Shown here: positions 24,623 through 39,128 of the stretch, piece after piece
How the letters are laid out: each line of letters opens with the position of its first letter
Position numbering within the stretch: the first letter of the stretch is position 1
From: Rotaria sp. Silwood1
Lineage: Eukaryota > Rotifera > Eurotatoria > Philodinida > Philodinidae
Reading direction: 5' to 3'
DNA length: 64,000 nucleotides
NCBI GenBank assembly: GCA_905250075.1
Contig: CAJNOP010000280.1
Coordinates: 62,001 to 126,000, forward strand
Notes under the pieces: generated by a model
Databases searched by the model: none
Told to the model about the DNA's origin: nothing
Seen by the model: the letters and a program-made list of their open reading frames with translations, nothing else
Position numbers and translations under genes: made by a program

Positions 24623-25637
24623 TTAAGGGGAAACCCCCGTCAGAAAGTCGATTTTTCTTGGAAACTTCGATTTTTCAAAAAGCACATATTCTGAGAGCCC
24701 AGAATGTCCTCTTCAAAAAATATATAACTTTCATATAAATGGAACACATTTAGCCCCGTTTGGCGCATTTATTGGAAGACACAGAGGAATATGGTATGTT
24801 TGAGCGACTTTGCCTTAGTTATCAAAAACCATGCAATATTGTTTCTTTTTGTTTCTTTACACTCAAAAACAATTTTCATGTCAAATAATCATGTCCTGAA
24901 CCTACCTGGGTGGTTTTACTAACGTTTTGTAGTTTCAAAACAACGCCAATTCCCGAAAAGGTGGCGCCACAGTAAACTTGAATTGGAAACTTTGCTTTAT
25001 TTTCTGTCGAAAATACTATAAAATGGAAGAAATTGTTATGCGAATTTCAAAAATGTATAACATGCTATAAATTTCTTTACAGCCTCACTGCCAATCACTT
25101 CACGATGTTGTTATTCGTTTTTCTCAGCTTCACTTTTTTACCGTGTACTGACCACTTCGGAATATTTTCCCAGTCCACCGTTCGACGTACGCCATCCATT
25201 CTTTTTTTGTTCGAAGGATCAGACTTTTATCTACAAATTGCAGGGACAGATTTCTAAAATATGTCTCCGTTCTTGAGATATTTGAAAATCTTCGAAAAAG
25301 CTCAAATCTGTTTTTGGGATTTTCATTTTAAAACGATCACTACAATTTAACGAAGACGAATTTCAAAAATCTATTCCTATAATCTGTAGATAAAACAGTC
25401 TTTTCTTCATTTTGAAATATTCCTGACAATCATCCATGCTGCCGCACACCGGGAAAATGTTCCGGAGCAAAAGCCCCGTTTTTAACAGTAAATTGTATAT
25501 AACTCCTCAATCATGACAATTGATTGGTTCAAACTTTTATGATATGCTAGTTACGCTACTTCTTCTATTTCCTGAAAGTTTCATGCAAATCGGTTGTACC
25601 GTTTAGAAGATAGGTTTCTAAGGGGGGATCCCCTTAA
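24623..25637. mobile_element. TTAA-flanked non-autonomous DNA transposon candidate
   Basis: The left end reads TTAAGGGGAAACCCCC (24623-24638). The reverse complement of the right end reads TTAAGGGGATCCCCCC (25622-25637), a 14/16 match. TTAA duplication is typical of the piggyBac, Kolobok and Sola3 superfamilies. The ends are also internally palindromic (GGGG...CCCC), which weakens the evidence. No transposase is encoded in the roughly 1 kb between them. Subterminal motifs near the two ends (AGCCCCGTTT) recur at 24753 and 25472. Confidence 0.55.
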
Positions 25638-25972
25638 AAAGACAGATATGCGTCCATATCACTAATATTTTCCAAACCTCCTTTTTGAGAGATGACACCT
25701 CTCTAGAATAGTACCATTTGGTGCACTATACAGTTCTGTATTCAGTACAACAAACTAGAGAGCCAGCGTAACTTCGAGAACGAATGTAGGTAAGTAATAT
25801 TCAAGAAGCAATAAATGATCAGTTACTCGAAAACAACGAAAACCTATGCGTATGCAACCATTGTTTAACATACACTCTTTTTTCCTTAATACTTTCATTA
25901 TTCCAGTTTTCAATTAAAGCTTGTTTGTTTTACTTTCTTGATTCATATAATAGAAATATTTTTTCGTTCGGG

Positions 25973-25978
25973 TTTATT
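25973..25978 (-). promoter_or_regulatory. AATAAA poly(A) signal of TRIP12
   Basis: AATAAA on the minus strand lies about 125 nt downstream of the TRIP12 stop codon. Confidence 0.4.
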
Positions 25979-26100
25979 AAAGCGCACAGGCAGACAATGA
26001 AAAATGAAAAAAAACGAAAAAGAAAAAGAAAAAGGAAGAAGAACTTAATAATATATGCTTGCTTCTCTGTACAAACAAACGAGAGGAGAAAAGAAAATGT

Positions 26101-29100
26101 TCAAGATAATAGAAACGCATATTGACCATCTCGTATCGCTGTTGTTAGTTTCAATTTCATTATTTCTTTTGATGAATAATCTGGCAATTTGAGATAGTTG
26201 ACACAGGTCATTACACTTGGTAAAAAGGAATCCGAATTGGTATTATCACTATTATTTTCAGCTGTTTTTCGAACAATTGTCAATGGAGGATGAAGCATTC
26301 GAAAACCTATTTAGAAAAAGAAAAGTATAAAACTAAACTGAAAAGCAAAAGAAACATATCAATTCATGTTTTTTATATTGATCATAAAACGACTGTGACA
26401 AATCAATGTATCACTATTCAACATCCTTGATATCAAAAGAATCTGACGCTAGTTGTTCTCCTCCTTTCTCTACTGCTATAGAGAATATACTAATTTCGAA
26501 ACATCAAGAAAAGACTATTTGTTTACATTCAAAGTAGACTGAGAAACATCTTTAAATTAATTAATAATATTATAATTCTTTCTCTCAGTGATATAGAAAG
26601 ACAATGATGATATCTTAGAACTATCGATCATATAAATTGATATTTATTAAGAAAAAAAAAGGACTTTCTTACCTCCAACAGGTAATCGTGGACTACCAGT
26701 AACAAATTGTAAAAATGCTCTTTGTTCATCAATATCAAAATTAACCATTATATCAAAAAGCCATTTAACTGCTCGACTGTTCAAATTATATCCATGATCA
26801 CAACGTGTTGATTCAAGTAAAACTTTAAGATCCCATAATTCTGTTGAACCGCTACCGCAAAATACTTGATGAAGCTATATTTAAAAGAAAAGGAAAGAAT
26901 TATTGATATGAAAAAAAAAAGAACTATTTTATATACTTCATCGGGATAAAAACATTTCAAATGGCTAATAGGAAATATTGAATTAAATCCATCACGAAAT
27001 GATTCAAATTGACGTCGAACACCTTCAACTAATGTCCAATAGACAACCAACTAAAAACAAAAATAAAAATTTTTAGTTTTAGTTTTAGTTTTGTTTTTGA
27101 AATTTTACATTTATATATTGATCAAGATTTTGTATTGTAACTGAACAATCTTTTCCACCTTTTTTCAATTCAATATTTGGATAACCAGGTAATGTAAATA
27201 CAAGTGATAAATCATCTATTTTACAACCATCAAGTAATAATCTTGAATCATTTTCATCAAATATATTTGAATATGTGACATGTTCTAATGGTGAATCATC
27301 TTTTGATTTTAAACGTTTTTTATTATTTAATTTATTTATTGTTATTTGTTGATTTGTTTGTTGATTTTGTATCATTATTTTATCACGTATTAATACAATT
27401 GTTTGTAATTTTTTAAATTGTTCATATAAATTTGTATCTATATGAATAAGATCTTCAAGATTTAAACTTTCTTCTTCTCCTAACATCCATTTATAAAAAA
27501 TAACACTAAATGGCATATCAATCTACAAAAAAAAAAAAACGATTTTTGAGATTTTATATTTCAAAAAAAATATTTACCATTCTTGAATCCATTAATGCTT
27601 TAGCCATAAATTTTCCAAGAAATTTAAATTTTTGACGAACTTTTGTAATTACATTTGCTTTTGCATTACGACCTAATGGTGCAGGATAAAGACCATGACG
27701 TGTATCGACATATTCAGGCATTGGTATATCTTTATCTATAGACAAAAAATCTATATTCAATAAACGATTTTTGAATATTTCGTATTGGATAGAAATCTCA
27801 TTTCATTTTTCCGGCTAATTTCAAATATAAAATGTTATTAAAAGACAATTATTAGTGGTAATTTTAGATAGATGATCAATCTGAATTAAACTGTGTACTA
27901 TCAACTGGATAATCCATAAATATATTTTCGATAAAAAATGTAATTATTTCCGATATATATCAACAACTCACACCCTTCTATGATGACATTCAAAAGACAA
28001 ACCTTTATGTGAATCAAAAATTTTATCTGTTCTCCATAGTTCTAAACCATTTTTCTGTAATTCTTTTGATAATAATGAATATGCTTCTAATGTTGGACCA
28101 AGACCAAAACCAACCTAAATAAAAAAAACATTCAAATAATTTCATATGAATTTTAAAATAATAATTTTTTACTTCATCTTCATATTGAACTTCTAAAAAT
28201 TGTTTTGAATTCCAATTATCAAGAATTTTTTCCATTTCAGAAAGTATATTTCCTCGTGATAATTTAACTTTTTTTCTTTCAATTCTTGGTACAACTGATT
28301 GTCTATCATTTTGATCATTATTATGTTGTTGTGTTAACATATCTGAACTATCTAAAAGTCTTTGCATTGCACGTTCACGATCGAATGCACATGGATAAAA
28401 AATCATTTGACGTGTTTCAAATGGAAATAAAAATGAACATGTATAACCCATTTCAGTTATCCATGATGGTATACGTCCCATCATAATAACAATTGGATCT
28501 TGTAATTGTCTATTTACTTTTGATGTTAATTTAGTTGACAAATATTCATTTTTTGATGTTAATGTTAAAGATAAATTATGATGATTTAACATTGTATTTG
28601 TATGATAATATAGATCATACCAATAAAGATTTAAACTATTTAATATATGAAGTAATGATATAGCATTTAATGATAAATCATTTATTGTTAATATTGATGA
28701 TAGAGATTCATCTAAAGTTGATATTAATAAAGATTTAGATTTTGAACATTGACCATTTATCCATAATTCATCAATTGTTGTTGGTATAGGTGAACGTTTT
28801 GTAGTTTTACTTGGTTTTTTCGAAGATTTTGATGATGAACTTTGTGTATTAGCTGTTGCTGTTGTTTGTCGTAAACGATTTGATGACGTTGTTGTACTAG
28901 CAGCACCAATAGCTGTACTAACAGCTGGTACTGTTGATGAAGAGTTTGTTAATTGACGATAATGAATTGTATGTACATGTGTCCATATATTAGATGATGA
29001 TACTACTGATTCATCAGTATCAGTTTCCGATTCACCATCACTAGAAACAAATATGAACGTTTTTTTTTTCATTAACTGATAGGAACCAGGGATGTGCACG

Positions 29101-32100
29101 GGGGCTATGAGACATTACGTAATGTCGCGTGCACATCTCTAATAGGAACTGGTCTTCTTGCATTATATCTTATATTTTGTTACATATATACATAAGACAA
29201 TAAGATGAAATAAAATTATAATTAAATTTTATTTTACAAGAGTTTTCTGATAAATTTAGAAACATCGAAATCGACTGTTGTCTGTCAGATGTTTTTGCAT
29301 GTGTTAATACAAAAGACGTAAATTGTTTGTTTTGCGAATGTTTATCTTCTTATGTCATTAGGCCTTATTAATATAGGATAAAAGCTATTCATATATAGTT
29401 CGTAAGAGAAGAACGTTTTCCCTATCAGCTGATGATAAGTTATCGTTCCAGCATAAGTTTATCAGAAAGTCATAAGGGTTGATATTTTGTATGCTATAAA
29501 AAAAAATAGGGGCTTGTTCTAGGCATACTCATCGTCTCTATTACGTCATTTCGTTTAGAAATATTTGTAAAAAAAAAAAAAGCAAGTTATATAGATTTAA
29601 GAAAAATTTTCTACGTACTTAGTTCTTTGTGTGGGTGTACTATACAGTCGAACAGCTTGATATAAAGTCATATTATTTGGTATAATATGATCATTAATTA
29701 AAAATTCAAGTCTCATTGTTGATGAATGTGTAAGAACATTAATAACATCTTCGGCATCAGATTCATTGGATACTTCACTTTCTTCATCATCAACTATACC
29801 AGATGAATCATCCTATAGAATAGAAGAAATAAATAATAAACATATTTATCATAAGATTATTAATATTAATTTACATTTGTACTACTAGCTACACCACGTA
29901 AAAGTAAATATTTTTCAATAGTTGATACAAGTGCAAATGGATCGATTTTCACCGGACTACTATTCCATTGTTTTAATGTTTTACATTGTGGATGTCGAAT
30001 AAGACTACATTTAAGTTGATGAGTTGATATTAATCGAAGAGCTGAACTATGAACAGATCGACCAGTAACATCATTAACTAATAAAAAAACAAAAACAAAA
30101 AGACAAGATTATCTATTTCATATTGCTATTGCTAATCATAAAGAGATTATTTTATTCTATCTATTTTAAATAAAAATTTTTAAAGCCTTAATAAGATTCA
30201 AAAGTCATTATTTTCTGATAATTATTTTATTACTTTCAATAAACTTCTTTTATAAGATTCAATTTACCTCTAATAGGAAACTGTTCAAGTTGATTAATAC
30301 ATCCATGTAATTTACAAATTAAATGACTTAAAATATTTTGATTAGATTTTCCATTATTTAATTGTGTATGATAAAGATCAATAATAAAATGTTTTAAATC
30401 TTTTTCATTATCATTTGTATTCTCATATGGTATATTCATAAATATATTTAAAAATAATTTTAATCTATCTAATCGATCATTTGGTAATGATGTATGATCA
30501 GTTAAATATTGAAATAATTTTGTTATTAAACCACTATGTACCATTTCAAATGGTGTTACATCACCTTTAGCTATTATATTTGATATATCACGTAATGCTT
30601 TTGTATTTTCTATATGATCTTTTCCAATATGTAATATATCAACAGCTGATGCTAAACGATTTATTATTTGTAAAGCTATATTTGATGTTGAAGAATTATT
30701 TGAAAAATAATTTGTACGAAAATTTTGTGCTTGATTATGTATCCATTCTTTGAGTTTTGCTTTTTCTTGTGTTGTTAATGTTATTTGAGATTGTTGTCGA
30801 GATGATAAACTAGTTAATGAAGCTGCAGCTGGTGCACTTGTTGCATATGTATATGCATGTTGTTGTAAATAAGGTGATGGTACATAAATAGGTGTAGTTG
30901 GATGAGATCGATTATTTGTTGTTAATCCATAATTTGATGACGGATCAAAAGTTGATGGACGAAATAAACCTGAATTCGTAGCCCCACTACGTATTGAACG
31001 ACCACGACCAATAGGTATTGATGATGATGTTGATGCCTCCGGAGGTGATGTTGATGATGCCATTTCATCAAATACTGAATGTAATGATGGTTTAGTACGA
31101 GAACTTGATGATGTTGGAGGTATACGTGAACGTTGTGAACGTGTTTCAACTTTGGTTGTAGTTGATTCTGTTTGATGACGACGAGATGATGTTGTTGTTC
31201 GATATGGAAATGCTTGAGGTTTTGATGTTGATGAAGAATCATTATTATATGAATGAATTTGTTGATCATCTAAAACGAAATAAAAAAAATAAAATAAATG
31301 AAAATGAAAATGAAAAAAACAATTGTTTGTTTTTACCAAAAGATTCACCAAGTCCAGGAATGGTTGGTGTTGAAGAAGGTTCATTCATATGAACAAGATT
31401 AAGTTCACTTTGACTTGTTGTTGTATGATGTGTATGTGATATTGGTAAATTTGTTGATGATGTTATACCAAATCCAATAAGAATTTCAATTTGATGTACA
31501 ACACCTTCACGATAAAAATATACAGAAAATATATCAGGTAATTTTTTCATTAAAATTTCTGATATTTGTAATGCACCAATAACAATTTTATAATCACATG
31601 ATGCAAGCATTGATGATATATTTGATGATATAGATTGTTGTTTTAAAATTGTTTCAAGTAAATCAGATGATGAATAATATATCATACGAAGTATTGTTTG
31701 TAAACAACGATGTTTTACAGCTGGTCCAGCTGATGTATTATAAACTTCATATAGAATAGGAAATAATGATTGTACAAATGAATTATATAATTCAATATTA
31801 TCTTTTAATATTTCTGTTCGAACATCAATTGTATTATTTATTGTTGTTGTTGTTGGTTGAGGTGATACATTATTTGTTGATTCATCTGTTGATAATGAAG
31901 GAGGTGATATTGTTGTTTCTATAGGATTAGGTGAACCTGGTGTAACAATACGTTTAATAAAACGTGCTTGATTTGTTTCTTCATTGATTTGTTGTAATTG
32001 TTGTAAATCAAGAAGATAATTTCGTCCAGATATAACTAATTGAACTTCTTCTTCATGCTGTTGCCAAGCATGTTCGATTGTTCGAGAATCTTGAAATGTA

Positions 32101-35100
32101 TATGGACGTAATTGACCTAAATGAATAAAATTAGATGTTTTTTGGAAGTTTTATAAGAAGTTCTTTTTTTTTTGCTGAGATATATCAATTTTATATTCGA
32201 GGTCAAAAAATGGTTTCTCTACAAATAAATAAGAAAAAAAAATACTATTTTAGAGGCTTCCATAATATTGTTGCATCTTTAATATATAATCCTACAGAGA
32301 ACGATTTGTTCTATCTAAAAAAATTTTATTCTAAGTACTAATAGCCTACGTGTTACAGTTTTCTCAAATTTCTATCTTTGAAAATTTAAAAAATTTTTGA
32401 ATTTTATTTTAAACTAAAATTTTAAATCTTCGAAAACAAACCTTGATCATCTTGCCAATGCCATAAAACATAACCATTAGCATTAGCATCATATCCTCTA
32501 CCAGCTCGAAATAATTGATCAACTTGAAATAATGGATCATCAATAGGTAATTTTGGCATTATTTCTCCAATTAATGAAACAATTTCATATAATTCTTGTG
32601 GTGTACGTGATATAAGTTCAATATTATTTATTTGTTGTATTGTTGTCATATTTGTTATTGTTTCATTTATTGATGATAAAGCAGCAGATTTATATGTTAT
32701 AGATTTTTTTGTTATAATTTTACCTTCAACTGAACCCGTTAAAAGACATATTAATGTTTCTGCTATATTCATTTTAAGTAATGTAACAGCAAGTATTGGA
32801 CAATAAGCCGAAAAAATATAAAGCATATGAATAATACTAACAAATGTTATACTATTTATTAATGATGGTTGTACAATAATCATTGTTTGCATTGTTTTAA
32901 GTAATTCTTGTGATGCTATTTCACATAATATTGTTGAATCACGATAAAAATTTTCTACTAAACGTGTAAATATTGAACAAATATGTTCAATAGTTTTTTT
33001 ATCATCCGAACGTAAACGATTCGATAAATTTTCTAAATGTTCACGAATATATTTAAAATCATTGGATGTGACAATATGTATACAACAATTGGCAACTATA
33101 GATAATGCTTTATGTTGAGATGTTATAGAAAAAAAATCAATATATTCAAGACATGCACCAATACCATCCTATAAAATATTTCAAAAAAAAAATTATTTTG
33201 ATTTTTGTTTTTTTTTTGCAAACTTACAGATATAAGAATTTGTTTTGCATTTCGTTTTGCTATCATATCTAATGCTGTTAATGCTTGTTCAGCTATATCA
33301 ATTGATGTTATACTTCGTAGCTAAAATAACAACAAAATTAAACAAAAGGTAATGATTAAAAATTATCTAAATTTTTTTCTACTCTAAAAATATTGTAGAA
33401 TGAAAGGATCTCATTAGTAGAATCCGTCGAAGTCTAACCGATAGTATACAACTATCTTAATGTTTATTCATTAAGATATGTTTAATGGTTCTTTTGTGTA
33501 ACAATAAAATATCATAAGACTTCATATAAAAACAAGGAATAGTACAATAAGGACTCATCCATAGTCAATATGCATTCTTGGACTTCTTCATGTACGTTCA
33601 GTCGTTTGAAAAAAAACAAAAATGAATACAAATGAACAACAGAACGCAATAGATTATTATATAATAAATCTATCCTGAAACGTAATTAACTTCTATTATA
33701 TTTTTTGATAAAGTATTTGGTTCGATAAGATCTTAATGAATACTTGTATATTATTGAGATGCTTTCATTTTACAATGTTTATAGGATAGGAAGAAATTAA
33801 TGATTTTATGATTAAATTATTTTACTTTATTTAAAAATATTGGTGTAGCTTCAACAACTTGAATAGCTGAACGTGGTAATGCTTCCATAAGATATGTTAA
33901 TGCTCGACATGCTGTCAAAGCTATTTCAGCATTTGCTTCATTTTCATCTGCTAAACAATCACGTAATGGTGGATACAATGCACGAAATTGAAATCCTGGT
34001 AATGTATCTTCATTACTCATAACAAGAAACTTTAATAAAATAAAAACAAAAAAAAAAATCTTTGTTTTTCTTCGTCTTCTATTATCTAACTTACAGAACA
34101 TAATTCATTAAGTGTTGTTAATTTAACATCAGGATCGGATGACTAAAAATTAAAAAAAATTAAAAAAACAATATATTACTTTTTCATATATATATTAAAT
34201 TTCTAATTAATTTACTTGTAATCCTTGGATATATTGTTGTAAACGTCCATTAATTGGACTTCCGCCTCCAACTCTACTCATTAAATGTTGAACACGACCC
34301 GATAATGTATGAAATAATGCTGCACTTGCTGAACCACTACTTGCAGCACTACGAGCAAAACTTGTATCATTTAGAATATCACGTGCTGTTGGACTATTAT
34401 CTGGATCGGTATCACTTTCAGTCGACATTTGTAGGGATTGTTTTATAGTTCGATGTGTACTGCTAGCAACAAATGGAGATGTTGATGATGTTGTTGGTAC
34501 AATACCAGAATATGTTTGTGCTGATGATGATGACGGCGGAGGAGATGAAGAATTTTGATGATAATATGTTGAAGAATTAAATAAATGTAAAGGATTATTT
34601 GGAGATGTAACACCGGTATTATTTGTATGACACGATCGGCTATCTGTACCGGTGATATTGGTGACAGGTACCGATGAATGACTAAAAAATTATAATACAA
34701 AACAATTTATTCTTTGTCTTATAAATCGAAAAGGTCAGTAAGATCATCGTCACATGGCAAGAGAAAACATATTTACACACATACACAATAGTAAAAGAAG
34801 AGAAAAAGAAAAAAATAGAATGATGTCCTTAGTTGAAGAAATACTAGAAAAAATAGTATTGAATTTTCATGCTTGTATTATGTAATTACCTCAAATTTTA
34901 TTATTAGATTTTAACTAGATTTTTAGTAAACTTTCATGGGAAGTATCACATTTAATGTAGTTACTGATCAATAGTTGTCGCCAACAAACTTTGATGTTGA
35001 TTATTGTGTCATGTTTTTTTTCTCTCCTTTTCTACACGAAGCCAGAAAGAGAAGAATGGCTTTTTTTTTCTTCTATTTTTCTTTCCTTATATGTATGGGT

Positions 35101-36106
35101 GCAATTACGCGAGTACGAACAGACGTCTTTAGTCGCACATCTGTACACCGTAGTAACAAAACATTAGCTTGCGAAATTATTTTTTAGCATTCAAAAAAAA
35201 AAACAAAATTAATAAATAAAAAAAAATCAGCACATTATACTTTCATACCTAGAAGACGATTGACCCGTTGTCAAATAATCAATATAAGATTTCGTTGTAT
35301 AACGACGTGATCGACGATTATTACTAGTTGAAGGATCACTTACAACTGTACTTTGTTCTCGTCCGCCTATTTTATATGTAAATAAATAAACAAAAGAAAA
35401 GTTAATTTAGCTTTTGTTTTCTTGAATAAATTTCTTTTTTTTTTTTTTGTGTTTCACCTGTTCTTCGTCTAACACAAAGGTTCCCCGTATCTGTACTTTC
35501 ACTTTGTTTTTCCGAATCACTTTGTTTTCGTCGATTATGATGAGAGAAAATAGGTGCAGAATTTCTTTTCGGTTTGGTTTTATTATCGTCTTCTTCTTCT
35601 TCTTCTTCTTCAGACGATGATTGTCGTTGACGTTTCAATGTTTTTATATTGGATAATTTTTCACTTTGTCTTTTACGACGTCTTATAGTACTTGTTGCAT
35701 GAACAATACTATGACGAGATGATGATGTTCGTTTTCTATTATCTTCTTGATCTTCGTTTAAATCAGAATCAGTTTCTATTCGACGTTTATTATTGCTAAT
35801 TGAAAGGGCTTCAAGTGCTTTAGATTTTGCTTGACGTGCTGTTGTTGTTGTTGGTTGTTGTTGTTCTTCTTCTTCTAGAATAGCACACAAATTTTTTTTT
35901 TTTTTTGATAAGAATAAAACAAAAAAAGAGTTTTACCTTCTATATTTAATTCGTTTGTTGTTGATTTTCGTTCAGCACTAGTTAAATATAATTTCCATAG
36001 AAAATTATTTAAAAAAAAAAAAAAGTAAAATAAAAATATTAACATACGTTAATAATCTTAATGATCGTCTAGTCGAAGAGCTCGAATTGTTTTGTATTTG
36101 GGCCAT
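26101..36106 (-). CDS. TRIP12: E3 ubiquitin-protein ligase TRIP12 (HECT)
   Basis: Twenty exons: 36106-36048, 35977-35937, 35874-35458, 35366-35249, 34681-34216, 34142-34095, 34029-33826, 33320-33228, 33168-32442, 32116-31337, 31269-30268, 30077-29875, 29812-29619, 29040-28173, 28114-28003, 27735-27578, 27522-27109, 27050-26937, 26874-26673 and 26306-26101. This gives 2,141 aa (human 1,992). Phase closes throughout. The order matches the family: a basic Ser/Arg-rich, Glu-rich disordered N-terminus; armadillo/HEAT-like repeats ([28 protein letters not shown]); a WWE domain split between exons 9 and 10 ([20 protein letters not shown]); LPDIFSVYF; the middle region ([29 protein letters not shown]); and the HECT domain ([36 protein letters not shown]). 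The catalytic Cys is about residue 2108 in [15 protein letters not shown]. The protein ubiquitinates ubiquitin-fusion and chromatin-linked substrates in the nucleus. The HECT N-lobe carries an extra Asn/Gln/Lys-rich loop. Confidence 0.97.
29079..29149. mobile_element. 55-bp hAT-like mini-MITE with perfect 8-bp target duplication
   Basis: The element occupies 29087-29141 inside TRIP12 intron 13. It is flanked by direct repeats ATAGGAAC (29079-29086 and 29142-29149). Its ends are CAGGGATGTGCACG and, reversed, TAGAGATGTGCACG. The centre is the 16-bp palindrome GACATTACGTAATGTC. An 8-bp duplication with an (T/C)AG-starting inverted repeat is the hAT superfamily signature. Confidence 0.8.
33321..33825. 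other. TRIP12 intron 7, nothing seen
   Basis: This 505 bp AT-rich intron holds no ORF, inverted repeat or RNA gene that I can support. Confidence 0.6.
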
Positions 36107-37224
36107 TCGAGACGATGTTGGACATTCGAAAGAATAAACTATTATTATTATTATTTCGAGACATTGAACATACTAGATATCGATCAAGAGTTCAATATAA
36201 TAAGGAAAAATAAATAAATAAACCCAATGAAAAACGATGAAAATAAATTTTCCAAACGAAAGTAATATTGTTATTTTTGTTTAAATGTATGGCAAAATAT
36301 TGGAAAAAACCTGAAACAATATATACGTGTTTTTTTTTTTGTCTTTTGTAATCTAGAAATAAAAGAAAATGATAAAAGAAAATTTTTATTACTCAAATAA
36401 GAAAGAAATAGAAATAAAAAATGAACAATATGACCGATGCATGAGAGACAAGTATCAATTCAAATACCCTATTGGATGATTATTATATGTGCATTGATTT
36501 AAGTTGAATATGCATTTTAATCAGCTGATTTATATGTTTGTAAATATTCACATGAAGAATATTACGAATTTTGTTTTCGTTGATAAATAAAATTCTTTTT
36601 CGTTTTATATAGTTCGAAAAAAATATGTTTTTTCCGATATGAGTCATCAGTTATTATTTGCAAAAGTTTAATTTCTAAAATGCAATACTATTATCTGATT
36701 TTTATAAAAAAAAAATAATAATTTTTTTTTTTCATGTTGAAAAATATTCTTTTCCTATTCTTGATTAAATATTTAATTTCTTAATAATAATACAACAAAA
36801 AAAAAATCAAAAATATCTAATTATTTATTGACAAATTTTTGCTTGAAAATATTTTTGTGTACTCAATTTTTTCGAAAGTGTATGCATATTTCGAGTAATT
36901 TCATATAACAAACCTGTTATTGTTGCAATTCGTGAAAAAATTCTTCAATGAACTTACGTATGATTACTTTGCTAAGACTACCTCTTCCAGAGCAATCTAT
37001 AGACTAAAAATAGGATGTTTTTTTTTTTTGTTGGAATGAATCATCTTAATGTTTTTATATTGATTAATGAAACGCGAATCATCACTGTCCAAATAGAAAG
37101 CGATATGTTATCGCAAAATAGAAGCATCATATTTTGAAAAATGAAATACATAGAATGATGTACACAAAGAAAGCTAAGCAATAAGAAAAATGATATACTA
37201 AAAAATATACTGTAACCGTCAGGA

Positions 37225-37266
37225 AAAGAATCTATTAAAGTTAAACGAAACTTTAATAGATTCTTT
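37225..37266. repeat. perfect 18-bp inverted repeat with 6-nt loop
   Basis: AAAGAATCTATTAAAGTT, then the loop AAACGA, then its exact reverse complement. There are no mismatches. It lies in intergenic DNA about 1.1 kb upstream of TRIP12. Confidence 0.85.
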
Positions 37267-39122
37267 CATGAAGATTTGAAGTTTATTTTTTTTTTATTTT
37301 CGAAAAAATACAGAGAAATTTCTTAAGGTGCTATCCATTCAAACTGTTAACAAAAAATTTTCTTTTGTTATGTTTGCATATAACTCATCGATTTAATTGT
37401 AAAAATATTATTTTTAACGTATTCAAACGATGGTTCTTTAGTAAAGCTTAAAAAAATTGAAATATGTCCAAAGTATCAAAATCTCGATAGTCTCAATATT
37501 TTCGCAAAATGTGTTTTTTATTGTACTTACCATACGACGGACAATGTTTTTGAAAAAAAAAACATGCGGTTGATTGCGGTTTCAATGAAACGCAGACGCT
37601 AAACCGTGTATGAATCTATACACACGATTCAAACTCACAGTGCATGAATAACAACACGGTAAGAACTAAAAAAAGACAGCGGTTTAAATTACAAAAAACT
37701 TTACGTCGGAATACAGCTGTCTCTGTTCTTATTGGTATGCATAGATGGATCCACGGGTCCGACATTCACGGTTCATTAAAATTGCGGTTTTGTTGGAAAA
37801 TTTTTTCTATGAAATATACTTTTAAAAAAATTGTGCATACTTTTTGAAAAGTATTGTTTGATTCTTAAGAGAATTCGATCTTTTTGACTGAATAGCAAAA
37901 CACTATAAATATGACTTTGTATAGGTCGAAGTTGGATGATAATTAGTTTTAAATTTTAGTTATATTATTTAATGTAGATTGTTCTACGGAGCCATTTTGA
38001 TCTGAGGTTCTGATGATCAACATCTTAGAATACAAATCTGTATTTATTGTCGTGTAATATCATATCGAATAAACGATTTCATAAAGTATAAAATAATGTA
38101 TTTTTAAAAAAGCATGCAATTTTTTTTTCTACCTATGTGACGAGTAAAATCAAAAAAAGAGAATGCGGATCAATATTGATACTACTGGTACTTGATATTT
38201 TGACGTATATCAATTTTTATTAGCGGTTTTTGACTTTTTATAGCTAAGTTTCATTACAAAAACATCGTTCGAAGAATATGTTTAGAGATAACTTGAGAAA
38301 CTATATTAAAATCTTGAGAAAAAAATGCCAAAAAAATGTGTGCTAAAATTTCAAATTGTTAACGCCTGAAATGGATTCAATATCTTTTGAATTTGGTATT
38401 GATGATTATTCTCGTTTATACGAAGGAGCTCTTTACCATTGTGTACAGCTGTAGAACCTTTTTTTTTTTTGAGTTTCATAATAAATGTCTTTTTAAAGTA
38501 TGATTGGTTTTGATGCTGAAATTTCCATAATCAACTTACTTGTAGTTAATGATTCTGATCTCCTGATATTTCTACTCATTAAAGACACCAATTGGGCATT
38601 CTTAAGATGTTTATCTTATTTAATAAATATGCAAATCGAAAGAACTATAAATAGATAGCAATCATGACATCAATAAATAATACGTTCTTAAGATTTGGAA
38701 ATGATGTTTTGTTTATACTAATACCCGATCTTGAGTACTGTGTATTAGTCTACCCAGATCGAGCATTTCGACTACGATTCAACCTAAGAATAAATAACTA
38801 TCTTCAAAGCATAGGAAATCAATGACTGAAATATTAATCTTTTAGTTGACCACGTACACAGAGAATGCCAGATATTATCTAGGGAGATAACTCTTAACAT
38901 AGAACGAGACTGAAGAATTATTTTGATATAATGAATGATTTTACGCAAAAAGTTTAAAAAAAAACATTTTGTCAAGTATATGATTTTCTGAATATTCAAG
39001 TATTGAATCGATATTCTCATAAAATTTCTTGATAATTATCGATAGATATCCCCTATACTATTTATTATTTTCTTTAAAGAAAAATCCCTCACCAACAATA
39101 AACAAAAAAGAAATTACTTTTT

Positions 39123-39128
39123 TTTATT
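39123..39128 (-). promoter_or_regulatory. AATAAA poly(A) signal of homospermidine synthase
   Basis: AATAAA on the minus strand lies about 45 nt downstream of the stop codon. Confidence 0.55.

Larger units (their letters stand above)
22404..26100. other. large intergenic region with repeats
   Basis: This 3.7 kb region between the ankyrin-ART gene and TRIP12 is the least gene-like part of the window. It contains a degenerate GT-rich tract, an unassigned minus-strand reading frame and a TTAA-flanked element (listed separately). The remainder shows no supported gene. Confidence 0.6.
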
